The notes beneath the pieces were generated by a model that was not told the DNA's origin, did no database searches, and saw nothing but the letters and a program-made list of their open reading frames with translations. Of a stretch of DNA of 64,000 bases, positions 1 through 19,100 are shown in pieces. The stretch is taken from assembly GCF_958295425.1 (NCBI RefSeq), contig NC_081136.1, positions 13,797,381 through 13,861,380 on the forward strand, read 5' to 3'. A program made the translations under genes and the position numbers. Source of the DNA: Solea solea (taxonomy: Eukaryota; Chordata; Actinopteri; Pleuronectiformes; Soleidae). How positions within the stretch are numbered: position 1 is the first letter of the stretch; the number at the start of each line of letters is the position of its first letter.

Positions 1-413
1 TACAGTCAAATAATATACATATATACATGTTTGTTTTTTTTATAAATAAACCTGTCTCCTCATGTTGTTAGCCTCTGACACCAAGCATTTTGATGATGTT
101 GAATTTGAAATATTATGGATATGCTGATTGTGTGATTTAAGAAGCAAATTTGAGGATAACAATAAGAGAACCCCTACCTGCCAACCAAATAAATTATACT
201 GATAAAAAAATCATAAATGATTGACCTTAAGAGTGTTTATTGTCTATTTAACTCGACTGTAACACAATTTAAATACAACATCTAATACATATGAAGTACT
301 TCATGATAATATTAAAAACTCTTTGATATCTTTTGAAGTTATACTGATATACAGTTTGTCTTGCAGCTGTGATGTGAGTATATTCTGCAGCCGGCTGTAT
401 TTTTAGACCCTAC

Positions 414-5901
<5,488 letters not shown>

Positions 5902-6071
5902 CTGCCTTTATGGAGCAAACGTCAAAGATTACAATGCAGTGAGGGACCTTAAATTCAATCTCCTCTCTTTCAGTCTAAAGATCTAAAAGACACGCAAATG
6001 ATGCAGTTACCGAACACTGCTGTAGCTGAGTCTGTTAAACTGTAACTTTTCCCCTGATTAGGCCTTGCTAG

Positions 6072-6085
6072 GTTGCCATGGAGAC
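6072..6085. promoter_or_regulatory. RFX X-box-like motif upstream of tnk1
   Basis: GTTGCCATGGAGAC matches the imperfect-palindrome X-box bound by RFX factors (two GTTGCC/GGNAAC half sites). It lies about 170 bp upstream of the first tnk1 coding exon, within what is probably its intron 1 or promoter. Motif-only evidence. Confidence 0.4.
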
Positions 6086-8074
6086 CAAACAAAAAGTCCC
6101 TGGGAGAGTGATGATGGAGGGTGATTGTTCTGCTTTCAGACACGTGACAACTTTTAACAAGTTGTTTGTTGGTTTCCTGTGAGCAGGAATCTTGATGACG
6201 CCTCTGCTTCTGTGGAAGCTACGCTACCTTTTCGCTCGTCACATTCTTAATCAATCCATCAAAGATTTCCAGGGAGAAGGAGGAGCGATGGCTAGATGTC
6301 AAAAGATGATGGAAGTAGGGCATAACAATTCTGGGGAAATAATCTATCTGTGGTTTTTCCTCACAGATGTTGTGATTTCAATTTAATTTGGAATGAGTCA
6401 CGCTGAGTTTAACGACTACATTTGGTCGAAAAAAAAAAAGACTTGTAGCGACTCATTTTAAACCAAGGTACAACCAGCCGTCAGTCAACACCCATTGTGA
6501 AGCATTGAGAATCGCAATGGATGCCATGTTGAGGTATTGTTACTGGAAAGTCACCTGCAACCAGACTGTGATGTGTCAGACTGAGATGAGGAAACTCTAG
6601 CGTGTAGCATGTCAGTGTTTCAGGGGCACCAGTCGGACTGGATTCTGCTCACACAGCATTTGTATCTAAACATCAGCAGGACTCTGGATAAACTCTGACT
6701 AGACTCGTTTTGGAAATGTGTTTTTCCACCCTTTACATGGCCTTACTAATTCTCATGACCTAAACATGTATATCACTATCAAAACTGGTAATTATTTAGC
6801 AGTTTAGTTGTTTCAGATTTGCAGCATGACTCGCAAAAAAACCAAACAAGCTGTAGCTTGTGAAGGGATGTGCGGTAATATGGGATATCAGGAGAGTTAT
6901 TATTAAATACATTTGTGTATTTGTTCAGAGTTTCTTGTATCTCTACACATGCCTGTCAGTAATTCATTTTAACCGTACCTTATTTATGTCAAACATTTTA
7001 CAATGTGATGAATTTTTCATGACTCATCTGATCTCCAGTTAGCACTGAAGTCACTGACTCACACTGTAAGTTCACACAGTTTCCCTCCTGCCACAAAATT
7101 ACAAGCTAAAGCAACTTCCCTCGTGTCACTGATAGGTTGAACAGCCATAAAGAATCTGCTTATCAGCCCTCCAAGCCCAGCAGGTGAGTCAGGGAAGCTT
7201 TTCAACATTCCCACGTCACCTATGCTGGGGTAAAAAAAAGAATCAAGGACTTCCACAATAAACAACACGCCGTGCTCTATTAATGTCTTCAGCACTCACA
7301 CGACTTGTTCTCACAACAGCAAAGCCAAACGGGTTAGGAGGAGGATACCAGTCTGGACTTGCATTAACGTCTGTGGAAAACTCCCAATTAATCTGCACCT
7401 CACTTCAGTGAGCATGAGGCAAATTCTCTGCAGGTTAGTGAGTTACAGTCAAATACAAAGAAAACGGACAGAGACGCAGGTCGGTAAACACAGCAAGGTC
7501 TGTGATCGTTCTCTTTGTGTACACACGGATGAATTTTTAACCTGCTCAGCTACTGAAACGTCCTCTCAGTATTCTGGCATGTGTGACCAAGTGTCCAACT
7601 ATTTAGTTAATAGCCTTAAGTGAACAATAACCCGTTTGACACACACACACACGCCATTATTTGTTACTTAAAACCAGCCAGCAGCATTGTTAGATTCACC
7701 CAGTGCAACTGCACAAGGGAGCATTTGTTTTACGCAGGTGAAGCCAGTAAACCAATCAACCCACGCTGAGACACTTAATTAAACGCTTTCTCTGACAAAG
7801 CTTCACCTGCACTGAAGTGCACAACACCGGATCACGAGTGATACTCTAATCACAGAGGGTGTGCCTCCAAAAGAATCTGCCCAGGATGCTGTGTGATTAT
7901 GTCAAGTACATGACTTGATAATGTGTACGAGTGTGTGTTCAGTAAACAGGAGTGGTCTCAGACAACAGACAGACCTGTAATTTACACAAAAAGCGGCAGA
8001 ACTATGTGAAAATGCGGCCTGTGTTCACAGTCTCATGCCAAATTAGGAACGTATTACCCACAAAAATTGACTTA

Positions 8075-8430
8075 GGCAGGGTTTATTGGCAGAAATGGAA
8101 TAGACCAACCATAAGATTGTTTGTATATGCGTGTAACCACTTTAAATTAAAATAATTCGATTTTGTAGCCTGATAATAGGAGTTTTTATTGTACTTTACG
8201 CAAGGGCCACGGTTTACAGAAGCTGCCTTTTCGTGTCAGCGTGTTTCTATAACAGCCCTGAAGCTTACCACACAAAGAGGAAAGACGTTCTTTTTGGTGT
8301 GCAGAGGCCACTGTAGTTGCTTCGCGTGCATGGGAAAGGAAGAGGGGAGCAGAGGAGTCCTCAATTCGTGGCAATCTGCAGTCTCACCATTAGATGTCAC
8401 TAATTCTTACACACAGGACCTTTAAAGCAC
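8075..8430. repeat. Dispersed repeat R1, copy 2 (uninterrupted)
   Basis: It begins near 'gggtttattggcagaaatgg' and ends 'ctcaccattagatgtcacta' through 'aggacctttaaag', the same termini as the copies at 1345, 23355 and 62865. At about 355 bp it is the most complete copy in the window and shows the sequence into which the MITE of copy 1 inserted. No coding capacity is seen. Confidence 0.7.
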
Positions 8431-9565
8431 TCAATCATGAATCACTTCTGCAGCAGACTGGTCCCACTAATAGCTATATTATGCTGCATTAATGGGTAAC
8501 TATAATTGATGGATTATTACGTTAAACAGAATTAATTCATGCTGAAGCTTTTTTGCCGTCGCTCACACTTTTACCGCAAAGATTTTCAGAATTATGCCAG
8601 ATTTTATTTAAGTCTTAAGTCTTGCAACAGTTTTTATAGGTTTTCAATTTAAATTTATCGTCCATTTTATTAGTTGTTGTTGTTCCTGTACTCTTTTGAA
8701 CTGATTAGCACTTTAAGCATTGTTTTGATGAATGCTCTAATGAAATTAAGATATAAACTGCTGGGGTTTAATCTAGAAAGGTCATTCTTTGATCTCTGAC
8801 CCTATCAAAGCCTATTTGTTTGTTTTTTAAACTTTCTCTTCATTTATGTGATTCATTTTGTGATTCGTTTTGGTATGTAGGTTACACAATTTACCAGTTT
8901 TCACTTTGGTCAAAATTAAAACTTGTGGTACAAATAATAAAGACTTTGGAAACCTTGTAAAAAAAAAATAAAGCAGCATGTTTCAGCAAATCCAAAACTA
9001 GTCATATAACATACAACCGGAATAAGCAAAGTAACAAATGAATGAACAAATGTTTTATTGTAGTAAAAGAGTTGTATGTAGAATTGTAGATCGGGGATAG
9101 TTTACTAATCCTGTATCTGCTATCTATTATTCAGGCCTGTAGCAGAAAAAACATGTAACCCAATTAGTGATATTGGTAATATTAACAACCATAGAGCATT
9201 TAGACGTTATTCTTGATGAATAACACACTTAGAAACCTTATCATTCTTTAAATATAATGAATAGTTAACAGACTTTGATGCTTACCGTTAATGAGAACAA
9301 GTCCTGCTGTAGTTGACAGTTCTTATTCAACCACACACACAACGACAGTACAGATCCATGTTGGCCGTGAAACTGACGAAAGGTTTGGTTTGGTTTGGTT
9401 TTTCCTCCACAAATCACAGCTCTCCTCTGAACTCTACTCTTCTCGTAAACAAACCTCTATGTGCCCACATCCACGCTGTTTATTAATAACGGCTCGACGG
9501 AAGGTTGGACTCTCTTGCTGTTAGACGGAAGACGAGAGAAGATTGTGGGACTCGCTGATCTGTAC

Positions 9566-9660
9566 CTGCTGTTTTCTCCGCCTCCCTGAAGCGGCCACAC
9601 CTCTTTCTGACATTTTCTCACCTGAGCCTCAAACACAACAACTTCCAAATAAGAGGGAGG

Positions 9661-9692
<32 letters not shown>

Positions 9693-9693
9693 G
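9566..9693 (-). other. Candidate 5' noncoding exon/promoter zone of tnk1, next to a GA microsatellite
   Basis: On the minus strand this GC-richer stretch ends in a plausible donor (AACAGCAG then gtacag, boundary 9566). The acceptor in front of the tnk1 coding exon requires such an upstream exon. The distal side abuts a GA-repeat tract (9658-9693), as promoters often do. No transcript evidence is available; other positions between 5.9 and 10 kb are possible. Confidence 0.25.
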
Positions 9694-10039
9694 TACACCT
9701 GATGTGTCATTAATCAATCACCAAATACAGGACAGCAATGTAGGTCACTTTATGTATTGTTATTGTTTGAATACAATTTTCACTAAAATCACAATAAACT
9801 CAGTTACCAAAACAGTTTTTATTTAAACCTGCTTCCGTGAGACAAGGTAAGTTAAAGCTATCACTGGATAACTTGATACAATTATTGTATATCTGCATGT
9901 CTCTACCTCACCTCCCATTTTTCCTTTCCCCCCAACCGGTCGAGGCAGATGGCTGCACATCTCTGAGTCTGGTTCTGTCAGTTCTGTTTTTCCCTCCACG
10001 GACGCCTCGTGCTTGCTCATTGTGTGAATTGTAGGGTTT

Positions 10040-10113
10040 CTCTGGTCTCAATGACGTGCCTTGAGATAATGTATGTTGGGATTTAGCGCTATACAAATAA
10101 AATTGAATTGGAG
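10040..10113 (+). mobile_element. Retroposon (LINE/SINE) 3' tail fragment
   Basis: The stretch containing 'ccttgagataatgtatgttg' followed by 'gcgctatacaaataaaattg' is a very common fish retroposon 3' end. Only the tail is left. Its ATTGA-type terminus resembles that of the LINE at 18.87 kb. Confidence 0.6.
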
Positions 10114-12857
10114 GGTTATTGTTAAAGCTGTAGTTAATTAATATTTAGCCCACAGAGCCCATTTACTGTATATACATGCTAAATTACACATTAGAAGCAC
10201 ATATTAATTCAACATAACAAACAACAGTCTATGACATGATCTCTTTTTATTTTATTTAATGTGTCTTGGAATGCCTCCAATAAAAACTGAATAGAACTTC
10301 TGTGTTAAGTTTTGGCAGCATGTACCTAATACGCTGGTAGGTTGTGTTCTAAAGAAATAATCAGTAACCCCTTTGACGTAAAAGCCTAATATAATGGGAT
10401 GTGTCCTGATCTGCTCAAAGGAAATGTTTAACTGGAATAGTTTAGGGAAAATACATCATCATCATCATCACCACGATAAACAACTCCATTAATTCTCTTG
10501 TCACCTGAAACTGCTTTGAACTATGAGTCAAATAAAGAAACTGAAATGGTTTTCTTGCTCCGTCTTTCTCTCCTTCATACCTCCTTGTTGCAGAGCTTGT
10601 TAGACAGGATTTTTGTCCCCCTCCCACTCAGCTGCTGTTGATTTGAATGCTAGCGGCACTGAGAAGAAGGCTCTGCCTGCACTTTGCTCTTCCTGGTACA
10701 GTATCTGCCCTGGTGCCTCTCCCTGCGTGCCTCAGTTGCACAACACAATAGAGTTCAGTGTAGCAGCCATTCAGGAGGATCCTGCAAACAGGAGCGGCCG
10801 TGGAGATCTGTTTACACTTCATTCATGCACTTTGAACAACGCTTTAAGAGCCTGTAAAAGGCTCACAGCTGTTTTATTTATTTATTGTAGGAGTTTACAA
10901 ACTATCACCTCCAGCTTCTAATTAGGTGTGACACACATTCCTCTCATATTGATCATTTGACAGGAAACAATTCAATGATCACGAAAAGGGGAAATGACGA
11001 CTTAAGTCACTCCCAGGCAATCAGACAGGTACATAGACAATAGTCAATTCTGGGATGTGATGAGTCTCTGGGGTGAATGAGTAATACGTGGGCCTGATGC
11101 TTATACTTAAAAATCTAATCTCAGCTTCATTCTTGCACTGAGGCTGAAGTTTCTGAGTGTCAGTTTACAGTGTGAGAAGCTGACTCAGTCTGCAGGGTCA
11201 GCTGTAGGTGAGCGGACGAAAGACCTGGCCAAGAAGGCAGCATACCAGTATGAAGACACAAACAAAGATAACTCGTAAAACACATCAATCATTTCTCAGT
11301 CCACTTCACATACAGTCAAATATTAGAAAAACAATATAAGAATAAAAGTATAGATACAAGTTTTCTTTCTAAGATCAGTTCTGAGGCTGGGGTGAAGGCC
11401 GTGATGATTTTTTAAAACCAAATTACAGACTATAATAGAGAGTGATTCAGATTCAAGGTTTTTGTTTTTTAACAGCCCGACCCCCATCCCTATCACAAGA
11501 TATAATAACATGGAAAGTTAAATAAACTAAAAATAAAAGAACGCTGTCGCAGATCAAACGTGATAAACAGCAGCCCCAAAGTCAGCTGGGTAGCCCACAC
11601 ATCTATTGGTTCACCATGAATCAGTGACATCACACTTAAGATTGACCAGGTTATATACTCTATATAAACTTCTCCAGATTTAAAAATGACATCAAAGCAA
11701 ACAGTGATACACAGTATTGAACCTGTTCAGGTATTTTTAGGTGTGTTTTAGAGAAGTAGGTCACCAAACAAAGGTTAAAATGTTGATCAAGTTGATCGAG
11801 ATCAAGTGTATCCTTGTCTTAAAGGAAAAACATGATTCATTTATGTAAAAGCACCCAATTTAAGTTATCCACTATGTATGTAAAATGAACAGTTCTGATC
11901 ATAAGATTCCTTGATACTTTAATGCTGTGACCTTTTCAATAGAGCAGTCAAGATCACATCACAGAGGCAATCGTGAGAGTGAGCAGTATTCTCACACACT
12001 TAAGGGAAGTGGTGTGGCCTCAGGGTGAGGTTGTGGTCACCCTGTGATTATCTGTCACTCTGGTTTTCTTACGGTGGCTCCTGCAAATGGATGAAAGAGG
12101 AACTGGAGACACAAGTGATGGCAGAAGAAGAGAAAAGCTGCAGGTCTGCTGTGAGGCAACCGAAAAGCACTTGTTGCTTATTTAAAGTGAAGGAAAAAGA
12201 GTGAGGCATGCGAGTGTATGTACCTGGGACAACAAGATCGCATGGATATGCTCACAGATTCCACATATACTGTTGTATCAACAAATACGTTTTAGCAGCA
12301 GGAAAGAAAAACATAAATACACAATGCAGGGCAAACGTCTTAGGCTCCAATTATCTTTGTTAATGACTGTTCGGCTGTAAAATTATGATTTTATATCTGT
12401 TTAATTTTGTGATCTTTGGCATTTTGAATGGAATGCTGTGTTTGAGAGTTGGTCTTATATTAGCAAGCTTAGCACGTCTTAAATAAACCTGGTGTAATTG
12501 ACCTTTTTCACAGCAGATATTTTCATGCAATAGCAACACAATGACAAACACAGGGGTTTACACATGTCATTAATTAGGGCTCCGATCCATTTAGGGTTAA
12601 ATTCAATTAATTCATAAGCTGCTTATAATCACACATAGAACCTTGTTCACAACTGATTGTAACTTCTACCAAGTGGCTCACCGGAAATAATGAGACCCGA
12701 GACCCTTTCTATAACTTTATAACCTATTTACATTTATTTATGATCAATAAATCAGATACTTATATTCATCAACACCTAATGAATGGAATTAGTCGAGTAT
12801 AACTTCCTCTGTGACTCTTGTGGACCTTAGTTGTGATCATGAGATTTGTCTTCCCAC

Positions 12858-12872
12858 GGCGCCCTCTACTGT
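12858..12872 (-). promoter_or_regulatory. CTCF-like motif upstream of trmt44
   Basis: Read on the minus strand it is ACAGTAGAGGGCGCC, close to the CTCF core (AG-GGGC-type centre with GCGC). It lies about 290 bp before the trmt44 start codon and, unlike other such motifs here, is not inside a recognised repeat. Confidence 0.35.
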
Positions 12873-13069
12873 CTCATTCCTGTAACATCACTCACAGACT
12901 GTTGAATCGTCATCATCCCGCGACTATATTTTTTCTTTTAAAATGATAATAAAGTCACCATAGAAAGTCGCATATTATTTTTTATAACCGAAATGTGATT
13001 CTGAAAAACAATATGACTAAATTTGAACTTTGAAAAATAACCATTTATCACTAAATACTTTTACATTTC

Positions 13070-13150
13070 AAAATAAGAGTTCCCGGAAGTGCCATTCTGA
13101 GCATGTCAACAGAACACATGTCTCCTCCGCGTTGCTGTTGAAACTCAATT
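13070..13150 (+). promoter_or_regulatory. trmt44 proximal promoter/5'UTR with an ETS site
   Basis: CCCGGAAGTG at 13082-13091 is a near-perfect ETS/GABPA site about 60 bp before the start codon, as usual in TATA-less housekeeping promoters. An in-frame TGA (13139-13141) lies three codons before the ATG at 13151, which supports that ATG as the true start. The transcription start site itself cannot be placed. Confidence 0.5.
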
Positions 13151-16100
13151 ATGCCAAAGCTTTGTGGTTTAAAGTTTCCCACAGACTGTGCGTCTCTTCC
13201 GGAAGGCTTCTGGTCAGCTGTGGGCGTGTGGGTAAAGAAACCTCATGTTGTGAACAAGCGTCTTTGCGGCGTTACAGAGACGCATAGTAAAGAAGCGGGG
13301 GATGTGCCGAGCCTGCTGCTCCTGGAGGATGCTCCTGCTCCTGCTCCTGGACTGTCTCCCCAGGTGTTGTCCTTCCTGACCAGTGAGGTCTCACTCGCAC
13401 GGACACACGAGCATCCCAAACCCTACTCTTCTACTGTCAGGACGTTTGTTCCCAAAGTGAACAGTTATGGGACAAGTCTGCAGAAAGAAGTTGTCGTCAG
13501 AGGTGAGCGCTGGTCTGGCATGAAAACTTCTATAATCTGCTCTGTTTACTTTTACGAACAACTGTCTCTTTTTTCTGTCTTGTTTAGACTTTATCAGACA
13601 ACAGGTGACCTTTATTCCCATGGAAGAGGATGCAGATGGACGAGTATCTCTAAAGGAGGACAATGTTTATCAGATTCAGCTCTGCAATGAGGACTGTGAG
13701 GGATGGTGAGTCTGAACTCACTGTATACACTAACTAACTAAAACTAACAAAAATTTAGTACGGCTGAACAATGTGGTAAAACATATCTAATTGTTCTGAT
13801 ATCACAATAAACCATTTGTACAGCAGCAATTTGTACAGAAGAATAATCACAGGTGTTAATAATCAAATTAATGATGGCTTCCATTTAGCATCCTCTGGTT
13901 CACTGTCACACTGTCCTGACTTACATGAACTGAACAGAGTCACCGTTAATATGATCACTAACACCTGTGCTTTTTCTGCTGAAACATGTCAAAATGGCTG
14001 CTGTGCAAAGACACCAGTGCATCTGATTTGCCACATCATCATCATCATCATCATTATTGTTATTATTATTATTATTACTACTCTTTAGTCTAATTCAAGG
14101 ATGGAAACATAAATATATTAATTTAAGCCTGTCCAATTTGCTAATTGCATTGGTTCATGATGCGATTCTGATTTGAAAATCATTCCCTTGTTAAACTTAA
14201 CAATAGGTAGACAGCTGAAGCATTGCTTCATCTGCTTCTCATCTTACCCTTCACCCCTGTAAATCAGACCACATGCTTTTTTATTTCTTTCTTTCCTGTT
14301 ATTATTAGTCTTTTAATCTGTTTTGTAGTCACCAGAGGCTTAGCACTGAGGTTATGCATGTCAGTCTCTCATGGCAGTTGAACAGACATTAGAATGCAGT
14401 CTGATGAATTATTTTTATTTTATTCAACAACTGGTTCTATGGACAGGTCCCTGGAGTTGCATGTCTTGTCACCAGACACGTGGTTCTCTGATGGTGTGGT
14501 GTACCCCAAGCTGCGATGGCTGACCTCTGATCTGCTGCCTAAACTGTTGCGTTGGGCCACCGAGTGCAAGAGCAGCGAGTTCAAGAGCACACTGTCGCTG
14601 CTGCCGGTGGAAAAGTACAGCCTTGTGTACCAGCAGCTGAAAGACAAGTACAAGGCCATGGTGAAGGTGAGGAGATTGTCTGTGTGTCTTTCATCTTATA
14701 AAGCATTTACACTGGATGTGCTAATGCTATTGGATGTCATTTTTAGGTTTGGCCCGAGGTGACGGATCCTGAGAAGTTTGTCTACGAGGATGTTGCCATC
14801 GCCACATATCTCCTGGTGGGTTTAGACCTGGTTTTCTTTGAATTATCAGGTCAAATGAACTTTGTTTTCACACCTAATCTGAGTCTTGGAAATGTTCTAA
14901 TTGCAAGTTGATCTTTTGCAACTTTTTGCTCTGAAATCTAAATGACTTGTTAATGCAGGAGACAGTAATTTTTATCTGTCACATGTTGTCAGGTCATGCA
15001 GCTAAAAGTGGGTCAATCAATTTATTGTGAAAAAAACACTTTCACCCAGCAAATCAATCCATGTGTCATGCCAGAAGCAGGTGAGAGGGTGTCAGCAGCA
15101 GCAGCAGCAGCAGGTGTCATGCTGTAGTTTTAAATTGGTTTTCAGTAAAATGACTGAGAGCTCTCATGAGTGTCCTCTCGTCTTTGTGTGTCTGTGCGAT
15201 GCAGGTGCTGTGGGCCCAGGAGCGAGAGGAGAAAGGTCTCGCTGGCAGACAGTCGTTTGTGGACCTTGGCTGTGGGAATGGCCTCCTGGTTCACATACTG
15301 ACCCGTGAAGGAGTGAGTCGGACGTTAGATGTGACCAGTTTCATCTCTAACACAAAGTCTTGGAAATTACATTGTTATTAGTGTTGGTTACTGATCAGTA
15401 GCTTTTAACGCTCAGTAAACTTTCCTTGCACAACTAGAGCTTGACTACGCCATTAAGTTAGACTACTGCCCTGGTCCCAGTAAAGCACTAGGAGGGAATC
15501 AATTTATTTAATGATGTGGGTCCCCCTTTGCTACACTAGGTGGCGACATGCCCTCTTTCAGCTTGTTGGTATTAGCTGGTCCTCTGGTTTAGTTTGCAGC
15601 TAGTTCTCAGTGACATTCAGAGTCTTCCTACCATCAGGAGTCTACCTGAGCATTACTCAGTTTGCTGTATATGTTGAGACTAAAAGTGTTTGAATTAAAT
15701 TGTGCATGTACTAGGTTAAAGGTGAGAAAAGCTAAAAGCATTTAGGTCAAGGTGAACACCTTAGATGTGCTTCTATGAGTCGTGCCTGGTCTTGAGCCAT
15801 TAGTGAGGTAACTAAGCTACACAAACAAGTTGAAACAAGCAATATATGAGAACAAATGTTATTTTCCATGACAATTAACTTAAATATATTCGTAAGGAAA
15901 TACAAAATAGAAAAATAATAATGATAAGAATAAGAGCTCAGTGTGAGCTCAGCAGGGTTGTAGAAGTATTTACAAGTAAAATGAAGGTATATAAAACTAT
16001 ACATGAAAACCTTCTCACTGTGAGAATGGGATGTTTCACAGAAAGAGTATCTTGCTGTGGATATTGCACAGGCAAAGAGAAATATGCACGTCTTTCTGTA

Positions 16101-19100
16101 TATTGCACGTAGAACAGAGTGATGGCAATTGAATGATTCATGATTTTACAGAATTTAGTGCGATAACAGCTCTTAATCGATTACTAAATTAAGTGTCAAC
16201 TATTTTGATAATTGATTATTCGGTTTAAGAGTTTTTATAATAATTAAAACAGGCTTTCTGATTTTTCAACTTTTTAAAGGTGAATATGTTCAGGTTATGT
16301 TGCTCCATTTGACAGAATGGAAGAAATCATTAAAATTGTGGACAAAACAAGACATCTAAGAACATCATCATTTTAGGGTTTCAGAAACACCCGTCAACAT
16401 CAAAAAATAGGATGCATTTAGCACACAGTTTGAGAAAATAGTAATACAAGTAAGTAAATCCTGATAAGCTGTGTACACTTGCCACTCAAATTCAGAGGTC
16501 TCTCAATTATCCAAATCTTTACGAACATCTTAATCGATGACATGGGCCCGGTCACAGCTCAGGTTTGAGGATTCATATCTCTGAATGTATTTACATCCAC
16601 ACTACCATGTCCCCTTGATGTCCAATTATAGGCTAGGACTGGCGTAATTTAAATTACATACAGAGGCTCATGGTCGGTGTGTGAATGTGGCTGAGGGCGA
16701 TTTACCTGTTGACCGTCGCGATGTCTTATGTTGCAGCACCCGGGCAAGGGCATCGACGTTCGGAGGAGGAAGATCTGGGACATGTACGGCAGCCACACCC
16801 TGTTGGAGGTGAGGATTAATAAATGTTATTTTTAAAGGTTTAGTGTGAAACATTATTAGGGTTTGTTGACAGAAATAATATACTACTCATAAATATGTCT
16901 CTATATGATAAGATGTGTCTGTCCTTTTCTCTTTCCCTTTAATCTTTTTATACAAATTTCTAACCTTGAAACTGTACAGTACATTTAGATGATTGTTATA
17001 TTTTTCCAGGAATGCAATTCTGCTTATGAAAAATTTAGAATGCAAATAACAATGTCATTCAATGTATGGTATTTGCCTTTAAATGAAGCCGCAGCCACTA
17101 AACTCTTCAACATTCATTAAAAACTTCAATTGTCTTTTATCAAATGGTGTGCTGTGGAGTGTAAATACATTCTATCAGACTCTGTATCAACAGATGGATG
17201 TTGAGCAAAAACAATGATTGTATTTGTTGATCAGCAGAAATGATAGAAGATAATCATTTGACTGACTACAACGACTTTGGCCTCTTGGATTTTAACATTT
17301 TCACTTTTCAAATGATGAGTAATAGTCAGTGGCAACTGTGTGTGTAGCCTTTAACTGTTGAAAAAAAATAAATTGTCAAGACATGTAATTAAAATAAGGT
17401 TTTGTACACTGAGACAACATTTTAGACCTGAGACTCATTTTTAGTGATTTGAACAACAACAACAGAATGTCACTAGGACGAAGAGTGAATTAAAACAAAT
17501 ACAGATAAACACACACATTTGCAGGGAAACCTGCGTCGCCCCCAAAACACAACACTTTTCCACTCTGCCTTTTGGCCTCCACCACTCTTTTGACAACAAG
17601 CTCCCGACTGCTTCCATTTAAGGTCATCTATTATTGACTGATTGTGGCTGAGTGGACGCAGCTGACCAATCTCTCTGTGTCCTCATGTGGCAAAGTACTT
17701 AGTCTTAAACCCTTATTTGCTCAGACCTCTGTACTCTTAACTTTTACTTTTTGTAATGCTGATGTAATACCTTAGTTTTAATATTGGACTGACGGACGTG
17801 TGATATGTCAGAACTTCAACAAGATATTAGTTATTCCATTTTGGACAGTTTCCATTTAGTGACCGTGTATGAAATCATGCCACTGTACATCCTCCCTGCC
17901 CTATTGCACTCTTGTGATTTTTGGGTCTTTTCTATTTCAGGAAAAGGCAATTACTCCCAGTGAGAGCTGCTTATTCCCGGGTACAGACTGGCTGATTGGG
18001 AACCACTCGGACGAGCTCACACCATGGATCCCCATTATAGCAGCCAGGCGAGTCATCAGCAGACACAATCTCACTCTGCAGCTCAAGTGCCAGCTGATGT
18101 CTCCAGTTTGGAATAGCATAATGAGCGGATGGGGGGGTGTGAATGTGTGACTCTGTGTGTTTGCTCCTGGGCATGTGAGCTCACCAGTTAGTTTATTAAG
18201 ACAACCACTTGATGGAGATGCTGAGCCTCCATCTTAAGAATGCTGCTCAACACAGTTGATAATGTTGGCCGGTTTCACTTTCAGAGCTTTAAACAGTTGG
18301 AGACCACAAACAAGACTCGGCACATCCAAACATTTGTGACCACAGTTTTCTTTGGCTCTGAGAAAGAATTTGCCTTTTTCTCTCATACTGCAGGTCGTGT
18401 TACTCCTGCCGCTACTTTGTCCTCCCCTGCTGTTTCTTTGACTTCTATGGAAAGTACCAGAGACGCCAGTGTAAGAAGTCTCAGTATAAAGAGTACATCG
18501 ATTTCATCACTGAGGTCAGCCAAGTCAGTGGCTTCAACACGGAAGAGGACTGTCTGAGAATACCGTCGACCAAACGGGTAGGCTTTCAAAGTCCAAGGAC
18601 AGTCACCTGACCTACCAGCCTGATGTGTTTGACTGCCTGTATTTGAAGAGCTTTGAGTTAACCATATATATTTAGCATGTTTTAAAATGCACATTTAATA
18701 ATCATTTATTTGATTGAATATTTATACATATAATATAAAGAACTTGTTTAACTAATATGCAATTGGTTAATGTGGTTCACACAGCACATTTCCTAGATCC
18801 TACGTTTCCCATAATACAACTTGAAAGCCACTTTAACCAGACCCCTACAGATAAATGCCTACATCATCAATTGAATTGAATTGAATTGAATCCTTTTATT
18901 GTCATTTATACCAAGGTACAAACGAAATTTAAAATGCAAACCTCCATGTGGTTTAAAAAGACATACACACAATCAACAACAATAAGACAGTAAAATTCAA
19001 TATTGCACAGCTTCCTAAAGTGCACAGTCAATTTTTAAAGTGCAGTCAGTGTTTTCAGTGTCAGTCAGTGTGGGCAGACAACTATGTGCAAGAGTTCAGT

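Larger units (their letters stand above)
5902..13070. other. Head-to-head intergenic interval between tnk1 and trmt44
   Basis: No open frame in this 7.2-kb stretch resembles a known protein; the reading frames present are short and many use non-ATG starts. It should hold the tnk1 upstream exon(s) and both promoters. Contents seen are an RFX-type X-box at 6072-6085, repeat R1 copy 2 (8075-8430), a GA microsatellite (9658-9693), a retroposon 3' tail (about 10040-10113), a short CAT run (about 10454-10470) and a CTCF-like motif at 12858-12872. The remainder shows nothing recognisable. Confidence 0.6.

Noticed and set aside
18048..18056. Alternative GT donor for trmt44 exon 7 (GT at 18052)
   Set aside because: It would shift the reading frame at a conserved junction, whereas the GC donor restores it exactly.
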